Assembly (NCBI GenBank): GCA_036877525.1
Contig: JAZGTH010000040.1
Coordinates: 3,146,001 to 3,210,000, forward strand
DNA from: Chromobotia macracanthus
Lineage: Eukaryota; Chordata; Actinopteri; Cypriniformes; Botiidae
Length of the DNA: 64,000 bases
Direction: 5' to 3'
Position 1 is the first letter of the stretch, and each line of letters starts with the position of its first letter. Positions 14,821 through 25,815 of this stretch are shown here, piece after piece. The notes under the pieces were generated by a model that was not told the origin of the DNA, made no database searches, and saw only the letters and a list, made by a program, of their open reading frames with translations. A program made the translations under genes and the position numbers.

Positions 14821-17064
14821 TTAGCGCAAGAAGCGAATGCTCATCTTATGGTCAATGTTGACCTTCTCCAGTGACTAAAGTGAACAAGATAAAACAAAAC
14901 AACAGCTTGAAACATAATTAAACTACTAGTCACTGTCCATAAATGTTAAAATCAGTGTAAATAATGTGCTTTAACTCTGTGGATTCGGAATATTGGGAGA
15001 TACCTTGCGAAACTCTTCGAAAGATATGGCATCATCTCCATCCAGATCCGCTTCCTGTATAGTGCGGTCCGCTATGCTCTCCAGTTGCTCCTCCGTTACT
15101 TGCATCTCCAGCATGGCCCGAAGAACCTGTCAATCATTATCAGCTGTCAATCACATTCAGTTGATGAGAAGTTGATTTCCAAAACAGCACACAGATGAAC
15201 CACACAAGTTACGTAATAAACACTCTGGAGACTACTGACCTTTAAAAGGTCATTCCTGGAGATCTTGCCATCCTTATCCAGGTCATACATCTGAAACACA
15301 ACTACAGAAATAAAGTTAGACCCAGGCTCATGAGAATCTGAGTGATATAAAGGATTTACTCTGCTGCAATATCTAAACTTCTTTACTAAGTTCTTAAACT
15401 AAAGCAACTAAACTTCTTAACTAAATTCAATATAGTACAAGTATTTAAAAGCTGGAAGTATTTAGCTTTAGCGCAATAATATTTAGAACAGAAACTGTTA
15501 TAACATTATGCCTAATCACACAGCAACTTGATATTCTGCATACACTGTGCTGGCACATAGTTGTGTAATTGACAGGATAATGTACAGCTATTGCTAAGTA
15601 AACCCCTTTAGGATGATAAGAACCTCCTCCATTTGCATTAGGCTCCTGATCATTCTGTCAGGTTTTCTTTATAAGATAATGACCAGTTAATAGGCTATTA
15701 TCTCTTACATAAGACCATGCATTCCATTTTTCAGAGGATGCTGCTATAACCCTCTTTCAGGTTAAGTACCAATTACACGTACATTTGAGCTTGTTGATCC
15801 TGCTGTTGATGGGTTCAGGAGAACCGGGGTCTTTGGGTCGGTTCTTGTCTACGGGTCGGAAATGGGCCAGGATCCTCACAAAAGTGTGGAAGTCCACCGT
15901 TTCCCTCCTGAGGGTGACAACATTACTTTTAATGACCAGACATAATGTGATTTTAGTTACTGAAACAGACCATTATGAGAAACTATTTCATACAATTGTT
16001 ACATATAGAACCGACTAATGCAACAGTGTTTTGGCTGGCTAATCCAAGACCTCTATCAAACGAAGACGGGATCTTACAGGAATTTTTACTTTTTTCTTTT
16101 CTTTTTATTTACTACTCCTGTAATAGTTGTTTTCTTATCTCCTTTCTTTGTATATATGTTAATAATGTTTATGCACATAGGTTGTTTGTATAGTGTTCTA
16201 TATCAAAAGAGAACTTAGACCTTGGACTAAAGGGAAAGGGAAAGAGCATATACAGAAGAGCATATACTTTCAGTGAAGAGCATATACAGAAGAGCATATA
16301 CTTTCAGTGAAGAGCATATACAGAAGAGCATATACTTTCAGGGAAGAGCATATACAGAAGACTTGTGAACATAAATGCTTTGTCCTCTATAACAAAATGC
16401 TTTGTAGCTTGTGTCGGGATTCACTCACCCTGAGGAAAAGAAAGCTCCTATTATTCTGTCTCCTATGGGGTTCATTGCCAGTTCTTTAATTGCTCCAAAA
16501 TCCAAAGGACTTGGTAAAAACAAGACAGAACAACCAACAAAACATGCATTTTTGGGGGGAATCACACTTGACATTTTTCAGTACACAACGTGATGTGCAA
16601 AGCATCTCACCAGAGGTGACCTCGTTTTTCTTTATCTAGATTTCTGAAGCGGTCATGTAAACGAATAATATGAGCCGGAGAGACTGGAAGGCAAATTTAC
16701 ATCATATTATGAAGGTGCAAAACTCAACATACGATACATGGCCTTCATCAATATGTCATTTCAATACATTTTAAAACCAGGACAGTGAAATCATTATAAA
16801 CAGCTGGAATCTAGACCATAAGTTACTAAACAGCACCTGCCACTGTCACTCCAGTACATTTTCCTTAATAAAAACCCAACTGCGACACCCAAACATGCAT
16901 CTTAAGCTTAAAAGTAACTTAACAAACAAACACGGCGACATCATGTTGGTTAAACTGTTATTTTGCATCGTCGTCAACCCGTTATTCTGTTACTTACAGC
17001 CCGTTTCTTGCATCAAGTCCTCGACGTTTGGGATTTTTAACAGGGCGGAGTTCGTCGAACCCAT
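14821..17064 (-). CDS. chp2: Calcineurin B homologous protein (CHP2-like EF-hand protein)
   Basis: N-myristoylated Ca2+-binding cofactor that in mammals binds the juxtamembrane tail of Na+/H+ exchangers and can inhibit calcineurin. Exons in transcript order: 16998-17064, 16611-16683, 16429-16509, 15783-15907, 15240-15301, 15004-15126, 14821-14874; 585 nt, 194 residues (human CHP1 195, CHP2 196). It begins MGS, the myristoylation signal. EF-hands 1 and 2 are degenerate; EF-3 (DLDKDGKISRNDLL) and EF-4 (DLDGDDAISFEEF) keep the Ca2+ ligands. The tail is HKMSIRFLR. The run MQVTEEQLESIADRTIQEAD and the block SLEK before the tail resemble CHP2 more than CHP1, so the paralogue name is a judgement while the family is certain. 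The EF-3 exon acceptor is at 15302, not the nearer AG at 15291, because only the former restores phase and the FxFQ block. A minisatellite sits in intron 3. Confidence 0.93.
16240..16362. repeat. Minisatellite with a GAAGAGCATATAC core
   Basis: Seven copies of the core AGAGCATATAC in about 120 bp, alternately followed by a short AGAA spacer and by TTTCAGTGA, giving a higher-order unit of about 34 bp repeated about three and a half times. It lies in intron 3 of the chp2-like gene, between the exons at 16429 and 15907. Confidence 0.9.
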
Positions 17065-17194
17065 TTAATACAGCTTCATGTGTCCCGATCTCGACATTTA
17101 CACACTTAAACAGGTCCAGAGAAAACAGATCAGCGAAAATAAAGGACAAATAAATCGTCAACACGTTGGGAAAAAGTTGCAAAATGTCAACGGG

Positions 17195-17199
17195 ATTGG
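17195..17199 (-). promoter_or_regulatory. Possible CCAAT box of the chp2-like gene
   Basis: CCAAT on the minus strand, about 130 bases upstream of the start codon, in a CpG-containing stretch (17.0-17.3 kb) without a TATA box. A plausible NF-Y site, but the motif is short and the transcription start is unknown. Confidence 0.3.
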
Positions 17200-17580
17200 C
17201 GCTGTTGGTGCTCGATCGGCATAGACGTGCGTGCCAACAAGGCTGTAGTTGAATGTGCCTGAAAACAATGACGTACGCGCTGTTTACAATGCCCAACACA
17301 CATCCATGGCGTCGGCTATGTATAATTTTGATTTTATTTCATGCAAGTTTATATTTGAGATATGCATTTTATTTAAGGCATGCATTTGTTTGTTTCGCCT
17401 GTTCAAGTCTGCCGCGTATCATCGCTTTTGTACACTAGATGACGCCAAACTCTTGCGCATATCAGATGATGACCGTCCGACTGTCCGACGTTGGGTGGTG
17501 GGATGGTTGGAGGGGATGGGGTGGGGGGTTCACAAAGCTCAAAGATTTAGTCAAAAAGTTAATCATTTGAGGTCCGAAAA

Positions 17581-17635
17581 TGAACGACATGAGGGTGAAT
17601 AGGGTGAATTTTCATTTTCATTTACTTTGAACTGT
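17581..17635. mobile_element. Solo arm of a palindromic MITE
   Basis: GACATGAGGGTGAAT followed by a TTTTCATTTT run and ACTTTGA matches the right arm of the complete element at 61700-61972. Only this arm is recognisable here, so it is a truncated or decayed copy. Confidence 0.55.
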
Positions 17636-20600
17636 TTCCTCACATGATCACATGAAAACTACACATACAAAACCATGCAAGAATTGTGTGTATGAGTCTC
17701 TGTAATCAGTGATATTATAATCACAGCTCTCAGTCTTTTTTTCCTTGTCTGTACACATTAAAGTACATTTTTGTCCTGGAATTTTTCACTGTGGTTATTT
17801 GTAAACTGTTCCCAACACCAACCAACAATTCGTCATCATTTGTTTTGAACCCTAGTTGGGTCAAGAACATACTAAGATTACTAACAAGGGAAACTTACGT
17901 TAATGCATCACAGTTCACATGTTGGGGAGAGTTAGGACAATGTCAACTGACCAGTCTGTGCGAGGTTATCCATTATACGGTGATGTAGGGACTTTCATGT
18001 TGTGCATACTTTCATGTTGAGGACAAGAATGCATGAGAAAGACATCTACCTTTTGTGCGTCATAGTAACAATTTAACTATATAAAATACGAAAGAACCTT
18101 GAAGGGTTGGTTATTAACTGAAAATTTCATCTCCTACATAACGTTGGTTGGTTAATTGTCATGCATAATGTAAATGGAGTTGAAAACATCTATGATATCA
18201 CAAGTAGCGCACCTTGAGATTTCACTGGCAAATATCCAAACAGTTATAATGTAATTCCTTAATAAAGCAAATCTACATTAACCTGAACCAGTTGATTATC
18301 ACTCAGACATGGAACACGAACTAGTAATAAAAAATATTATTACTAGTTTGTGTAATAATATGAACAGTCTATAAAAAAGCAGCCTATAAAAAAGATATTA
18401 TAATAGGTTGCCAAGTTCCTAACACACATAGCTATGTGGGGAAATTCAAAGGTAAATAAAAAGACAAACAAGTTTATATGGTATGGGCTTAACAGAATGA
18501 TGCAATGTAAAGCACTTTTAACTTTCCACCTACAAGACAATCAGTCACAATTATCCCATCAGATTAATGTAAATGTAGAATTTCCCAGATCCTAAAATTA
18601 GTTTGGTACTTCTTTTCTCATATTATCGATCTTTCTAGCTCATTCTCACAACATAAACTTTAGATAATAAGCAACAACAAAAACTGTAAAAATGACTTGA
18701 CATTATGTTTATATTATGAGTCTTCAACAGGAACCCCTAGTGCATCTGTGGAGATACAGCAAGGGGTCCACCAACTGTTTTGTGTTAAACTAATTTGAGT
18801 AGTTAGTTGAAACTGTATGTTAAATGAAAGTACTAAAATGATGAACAATATTATGTTAACCAAAGATCAAGTTTAATTAAATGTTTTGTTGTCCCTCCCA
18901 AATTAAAATGTATGAAGTATATCAAAAAGGCGATTAGAGTGTGATGCTACACATACATTAATAATGATTATTTGAATGGCTTGACAGTAAGCAGCACAAC
19001 TTAAATAAATGCATTAATATGGTACTATATGCATTATTGTAAAGCAGGTTAAAAATGAGACATTCAGTTTTATACAATATGTACCAGTGGGCCCCTGCTC
19101 AGTACCTCTATCCACCAAGAGCTCCTAAACACAATGTTCACTAAACACTAATTAAAAACAGTTCTGTAATGTATTCTATGTGTTTACCTTGCATAATCCT
19201 ATATGATTTATGTATATATCTAATCTATATCTTAAATATATATTTATCTATATTTAATCTATATGATCATTCGAATGTATATACGCACGACTTTCGTTTT
19301 TACAATGTGGGAATAAATAAATAAAAACTCCACACTCCTACAGATGTTGTGGAAGGTCTTTATTGCTCAGCAACTGTTTACTTCAGATATTTATCTTAAA
19401 GCAAATCAGTGTTCTCAAAATCCAATTCATTGTTTAAATGAGTGCTGATGTTCTGATGGTTGCGCTGCTTCAGCTGCATGAGTCAGACAAGACTGGGGTC
19501 TGTAAACATTTGTCTTGCTTGAACTACAAATTCTGGTGAAGATCAACCAAAGCGGTGATCGTGAACAGAGTTCTCAGTAAAATTAATCAATAAGTACCTA
19601 CCACAGCAGGCATGCCCAGGACTGTAAACAAAGTATTTATCACCACAACATTTTTTCTATAACATTCCTCAGATCTCACTTCCTCAAAATGGCATGCGTT
19701 ACATTATTTGCCAGATATTAGTCATTATAGTAAGAACTGAATGATAAACAAATTGCTCCTTCCAATGACTCTTTGAACTTCAGGGATTTGTCGTGTAGAA
19801 GGCAAATCAGTCATTCAGTTACACAATTAAATTACTGTAATGACTCTGCTGACCTTTGCCCTATTACCAAGATAAAATCATCATGCTAATTTTACAATGA
19901 ATGGACCTGTTGAGTGTTAAGGCAACCATTTACCTGTTGAAAACTCCTTTAGTTCTTTCCATAGTGTATTATTCCTGTAATCCACACCTCTTACTGTTTT
20001 CACAACTATATATTTTAGAAGTGAAAGTAGTTAGGTTAATAGACTTTACACATGAAATCTTTTTGTGTTCATACCACAAAGGGCATTATGGTAACATAAT
20101 ACACAGTACACTAATGAATAGAGAGACGTCATCATGAAATTAACCACCCATCTTCAAACTGCTACATCCCATTACTCCCATTTTCATAAACTATTAGCTC
20201 TGCTGACAAGAATATGCCTTATGAAATCGTTAAAATGGTGAAACTGAAAGCGTGTTAGTTGTGGGCACCTGGCCAAAAGGGAAAGGACATATTTCCTGTC
20301 GTCTGAACTCTTAATGTTTTTGCCCTGGTTTTTATGGTGTTAAAAAGGGTACACATTGTCCTTTGTTTGTCGGAATGCAGAAATTATGTTCAAAGGTCTT
20401 TTCTGCAAATGTTTTTGTTTTCTTGGGATATTCCAAACTATAGCAAAACAAGAGAACAATGTCAAAACCTCTGAATATGTTGGTACTTTTACCAATAGTT
20501 CTAATTCAATAAATGCCACACTTGTGGGGAATTTGTGGCGTAAAATGTTAACCTGCTGTGTCATGACAGTAAACAAGTAAACCTGGGTATTTTGGGTGTT

Positions 20601-22704
20601 TTATCCTGACATTTAATGTCACCTTGATTTTATCTTTAAACGTGTTGGTGAATCATCTTTAGTATGTACAATGCTATTAGGGAAATAAAATTGCACTAAT
20701 TTGTTACTTTAGATTCTGAATTGTGATGAACATACACACAATTATGCGATTTCCTAAGTTCTAAGTTTATAAGTTCTGTAATTTTCTGTAAAATCAGTGA
20801 TGCTGGCCAATATGTCACTACTTATTAGCCCCTTTATCACAATTGCCTTTAGTATTTACAACAAGACAGATGTTTCATCCTGTTAATTCATTTCTGCAAT
20901 GTCAGTCAGCCTTAATAGAACTAATTTTCGTCTTTCTTATGGGGATTATTTTAATCTTCACTGCGAGACTGATGCAGGCATAGAGAGGACAAACTACTGT
21001 GACTGTGCAGTGAGGTAATATTAGCAGAGCATTTGGGCCACTGGAGGCTAGAAGAGGCGAGACTAGAAGTGACAGATTCAGGAAACAGAAAAGGCATTAA
21101 AGCTTTAGTGCAGAATAATAATAATAATGCACACATCTAAAGATTGTAAAACCAAACAAGTCTGTTAGTTAAACCATCTAAAGCAATGACAGGTGCAAAA
21201 CTACATAACACACCTCACTTGAGTTATTAAAAAATGTACAAAAGCTTGGTGGAAAAAGGCCAAATGATATTCTTGACAGATGGTGGTCAAGAAGACTGGA
21301 GAACAACCAGCTTTTAATCATAGCATGCTTTAAAAGAGAACAAACATCTCATTAGTGCAGAGCAGGTCGACAGGACTCTCCTGAGCTGGCAGCTAACAGC
21401 ACTTACCACAGACTCTAATTGGTGAAATTACTGAAGGCTTGTCATGTGTGCACTGCCTCCTGCCTCTGTTCATGTGGTGCTGTGTTGGTTGAGCTGCCTG
21501 AATGCATGACTGTGACTAAAGTGAGTAACTGAGTAACCACTTTTGTTATTTGTATTTTACTAGTTTTTGCATTTAAATAAAGATAAGCTTTTCAATGCCA
21601 TCATTTACTTTAACTTTATGATATAATAAGCTTGTCCTTATAAATGGTTTGAAAAATGAAGCGTATTGAGACAGGTGATCCAAAATCTGCATAATCTGCA
21701 ATAATAAATCAAAAATCTAATTATGGAGTAAAACCCTAGCTAATTAAAACCACAGTTACTAAAGTCATTTTCATTCTCATTATAAATTTGAAGCCATGTT
21801 TTTAGTAGCAACAATTGCGAATCATTCATTAATATAAAAAACATTTGGAAAAACATTTACACGCAGAAGATTCAACATGTAATACACTAACAACAGACCA
21901 TGAGTTTTCCATACTGCTTCCAGTTTTCCCTGCTGTTGATGAAGGGAGTGCTGAACATAAGTTAGCGTGCAAAGCCCATTTCCTCCAACTAGATTTATCA
22001 CAAAAATCATTGTGAGAAACACAGGCAGGGAACAAAACATTTTCCAATGATCAAACATCTTTTGGAAAATTGCTTATCAGATTTTTTCCTTCTTTATTAA
22101 TGTAGTCGTAACCAGCTGGGATTTACATATTTTGTTATACTGTAGGTTACTGAAATTACAAGATGTATTCATTTTCTTTATTTGGTCTTATCTGATGTAA
22201 TTTTATGTTAATTAAGTTTTGCTCAAAGTATAAACTAAATTAATAATCTCTCACCCTCTAACACTGTTTATCACATTTTAATCCTTCAATCTCTGCCTTC
22301 CTAGAAACACTTAAGAGTATCAAAACAGGAACATCCAGCAACCGAAAACTGTCTTCCTCTGGGTTGTGATTGTCAACAATTTAACAACAGCCCTAAAATA
22401 GACGCGCTTTGACAATATTCATTTTATTTTTTTGCTTTCTGTATTTACCCTTTTTGTATTGTTTTACAAACATTTTTAGAAATCTTTGTAATAGTATATG
22501 AAAATATACATTATTATTATAGTTCTGTTTAAAGGTAACTGAGTAAAATGCTGAAATGTCTGTAAAATTGTAAAAGAGTTGTTTTATTTTATAGCTATTT
22601 TATTTATTATAAGAACAACAGAGGTTTTCTGGGGGAATTTCCAGTCACTTTAAACTGGTTGCTATCATTTTTATGCAGTATAGTAAAGGTTTTGACAAAT
22701 AACC

Positions 22705-22821
22705 CAAACCCTTTTTTTTAAAAAATTCTCCCCCAAAAAAAAAAAAAAACCCCCTTTTTTTTTTTTTTGAAAAATTTTTTAAAAAAAAAAAAAAAAAACC
22801 CCCCCTTCGGGGGGGGGGGGT
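22705..22821. repeat. Homopolymer block (T, A, C, G runs)
   Basis: A succession of T, A, C and G homopolymer runs ending with a C run, TT, and a run of about 12 G. No normal genomic repeat is built this way and the block sits in otherwise ordinary AT-rich sequence. A sequencing or consensus error is likelier than biology. Confidence 0.85.
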
Positions 22822-24713
22822 GAACAACAGGTATAGTATGTCTGAATTTTTTTGTCAGTAACCAAATATTTTTATCCGTTATTCTCTTCAAATGAGCTGT
22901 TTAGTGGGTTTACGGGAACATCCAGCTTCCTGTAGAGTTTGATTTAATCATAAACATGAATTGTACTTTTGCTTTCAACATACAGTCACATAATACACAT
23001 CATGTTTTATTTATATCCAGACATGTTCCACGAAGAAAAACACGTGAGTGCTACTTTTGGTTTTGTTTTGTCACATCAGCTACGAATTCAAATAACTTCA
23101 CTTTAATGCTGTCACATCTCTCTGACATAGCTGTGGCATTCTGCTCTGCCCTCAGAGACCTGACAAACATGACTCCTTATCTTCCCCAACACAATAGAAA
23201 CATTCACCTGAAACCGAGTACAAGCACATTTCCAAAGAAATTTGAACCATTCCCAGAAAAGGTGAGCCAGTTCCAAAAAGGACAGGCATCCCTACATTTG
23301 AAATAATTCAATGTAACAATTATTGTAATAATGATATAATGCAGACAGATATTCTGACACCCATTTACACTAGGCATTAAAATGCCTCTGCTTTAATTAT
23401 CTTTACTCTGAGTGATGTCAGGTGCAGTTTCCACCCAGAAGAACAATTTATTGTGTTGTGTGTATGTGTTACACTGGCTTTCGGAAAACGTCCAATAGAA
23501 ATGTCCTTAGCCCTCCAATTGCACTATTAACGACATGCATAACTGTTGGTTTTAGAATAAACAGCCTTTAATGAGTGTTAGTCACTGTAGAACCAACACA
23601 TTTCTGATCAAATTGATAATATGTAGCTGTCCCAGGCAGTCAGGGGGCTACAGAGAATTAGAATTCTTTTGCACCCAACGTTTATTTTTTTTTTTAAAGA
23701 ACAGATTTGATTCATGTTACCTCAGTCAGATACAAGAGATCACTTCATAGGAAAACCTATTCACCTGTTTCTTATTATGTGGGATTCTGCAGCATTCACA
23801 AATTGTGTGTAATGCTTCTTTCTTTGTACTTCTGAATACATATATTGCATCACTGCTCAGCCAACAGGATGAAGTACAACAGTGATCAGTATGTTTTATT
23901 ATATACAACACTGTATACAGTTGCTTTCCAAAACTGCACAACTGATAATGACATACTGCTTGGAAAGTACATAACACTGAAAGCCTAAAATGTTTCATTT
24001 TCAACATTCTAAAATGTTTGTATATAAAGTACTCAAACACCCTTTTCTGAGCTTTGCAATTAACTACAATGACTAATGACAGCAGGTTATTAGTCAACAA
24101 ACAAGCTGACTACAAGTTATCTACATTAGTCTACAGTGTGACAGTGCTTTTGTATTTTCAGTTTCATTCATGCACAGCACTTCCATTCAGAGAATAGCTA
24201 CAGTTAATCAGTTATTGGTTTGTTTATCTAGGAGGTGTCCCTCTGTCTGAACTATCCAGGCATTTACGAGAAATATACAGCCTAATTATAAAACTTTGTT
24301 GATGGCAAGACATACCTACCTGTAGCCCATTACCTCTAACAGCCATTACAAACAACAGACAGATCATTTTTTAAAACTTAGCTTTAACTTCAGCAATTGA
24401 AGAATTTTTTTGCCAAGTAAACAATTTTGCTTTTCTCATTTAAGAGTTTTATTCTCTTTTTCTCAGTTACCTTTCTCAGAAATCTCTCATTTTTGTTTCA
24501 GTGACAACCATCAGGTTTTACATTTCAAGTGTTGGTACCAGTGGTCCAGTGAACGGTGCATTGATGTGCGGTAGTGCTTTGGGTGACATCAGTTTAAGTC
24601 CTGGCTCCTGTTACCCTCTCATCCTGTCATCTCTAAATAAATGCTGCCTAAAGGCCAAAAAAATTGCCAAGTTCAAGTGTTTTTTCTGTAAGCAAACATT
24701 TTTTTAAAATTAA

Positions 24714-24742
24714 ATGTGTGTGTGTGTGTGCGTGTGTGTGTG
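24714..24742. repeat. Short (TG)n array
   Basis: About 13 TG units with one CG interruption. Confidence 0.8.
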
Positions 24743-25404
24743 AGTGGATATTGGGTATGGCAGCTGTAAATAGTTTCACTGCGGTGAAACAGGAATGAGT
24801 TATGTTACAGTGTGGTCTACTGTACAGATAAATAATGTATCCACCTGACTGCAGATCTTTTTTGTACTTTCTCGAGTGCCAGGCTAATCATTCAGAGAGA
24901 ACAAATGACTGAGAAAAACTTAACTAATGTACACAACACCCTGTTATGTTTGCATGATTAGTTCACTCTAAAAAGTCATCACATAAACACTAGGATTCAT
25001 CACTACAGAGGAAACTAAACATTGTTTATCTCACTGCTCCTGCTCCATCATAGGTCATCCGTTTCTACAGTCTGCTTTTGTTATATAGATTGCAACTGGG
25101 AAAAATGAGCTCAAAACTTTACCTTAAGTTTAACTATAAGAACTAGCTTTTACATTTGTGATTCGCAGACGTAATTTGTTATTTTATTTCATCCATATCA
25201 GCCAAGTCTATCTCACTGAGAAATCGTCTGTAATTATTATATTATATTTTTACAATGCTTCTCCTCTTACGTGAACCACCGTAGAAATTAAAATAAGCAA
25301 CAATCAGCCAACTCATGTAAACTGCTGAATTGACGCTGTAATATCAGTCTATACATAATGCCAGTAGGTTTATTATAAGCAGCAAATTGTATAAATTAGT
25401 TTCA

Positions 25405-25406
<2 letters not shown>

Positions 25407-25474
<68 letters not shown>
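25407..25474. repeat. (TA)n microsatellite
   Basis: Pure TA run of about 33 units directly abutting the interspersed repeat that starts at 25474. TA arrays are frequent insertion points or by-products of such elements. Confidence 0.95.
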
Positions 25475-25476
<2 letters not shown>

Positions 25477-25815
25477 ACCCCAAATCAGAAAAAGTTGGGA
25501 CAGTATGGAAAACACAAATAAAAAAAGAAAGTAGTGATTTCTAAATTTACTTTGACTTGGATTTCATTGCAGACAATACAACAGCACATTTAATGTGTTC
25601 CTCATGATTTCTATTGTTGTTTCTTCAAAAAAAACAAAATTTCTATTTTGGTTCTTGCAACACATTTCAAAAAAAGTTGGAACAGTAAAGCATTTTACCA
25701 CTTTGTAATGTTGCCATTCCTTTTCACAACACTTAAAAGATGTTTAGGGACTGAAGACACCAAGTGTTTCAGGTGTAATTTTGTCCCATTCTTGCTGCAA
25801 ACAAGTCTTAATAAT
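25474..25815 (+). mobile_element. Truncated fish interspersed repeat (ACAACCCCAAATCAG type)
   Basis: Begins ACAACCCCAAATCAGAAAAA followed by GTTGGGACAGTATGG, a start I know from very abundant teleost repeats. It holds a second internal copy of the AAAAAGTTGGRACAGTA motif at 25672-25688, then CTTTTCACAACACTTAAAAG and TTGTCCCATTCTTGCTGCAA, also typical. Similarity appears to stop near GTCTTA, so this is a 5'-truncated or internally broken copy. I believe it derives from a DNA transposon, but the superfamily is not determined from the sequence. Confidence 0.7.

Larger units (their letters stand above)
17065..25473. other. Intergenic, no gene recognised
   Basis: AT-rich sequence upstream of the chp2-like gene. 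The open frames present (for example 22956-23306 on plus, 23726-24100 on minus) show no family resemblance or splice context. Contents that can be named are a solo MITE arm (17581-17635), a low-complexity homopolymer block (22705-22821), a short GT array (24714-24742) and a TA array (25407-25474). The rest shows nothing I can identify. Confidence 0.5.

Noticed and set aside
15240..15290. Shorter chp2 exon using the AG immediately before ATGTATGAC
   Set aside because: It breaks phase with the previous exon and drops the conserved FxFQ block; the acceptor 11 bases upstream restores both.
22956..23306. 116-codon open frame on plus
   Set aside because: No recognisable domain, poor start context, no splice or poly(A) context; expected by chance in a 21 kb gene-free stretch.
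23726..24100. 124-codon open frame on minus
   Set aside because: Composition is that of random AT-rich DNA, with no family similarity.
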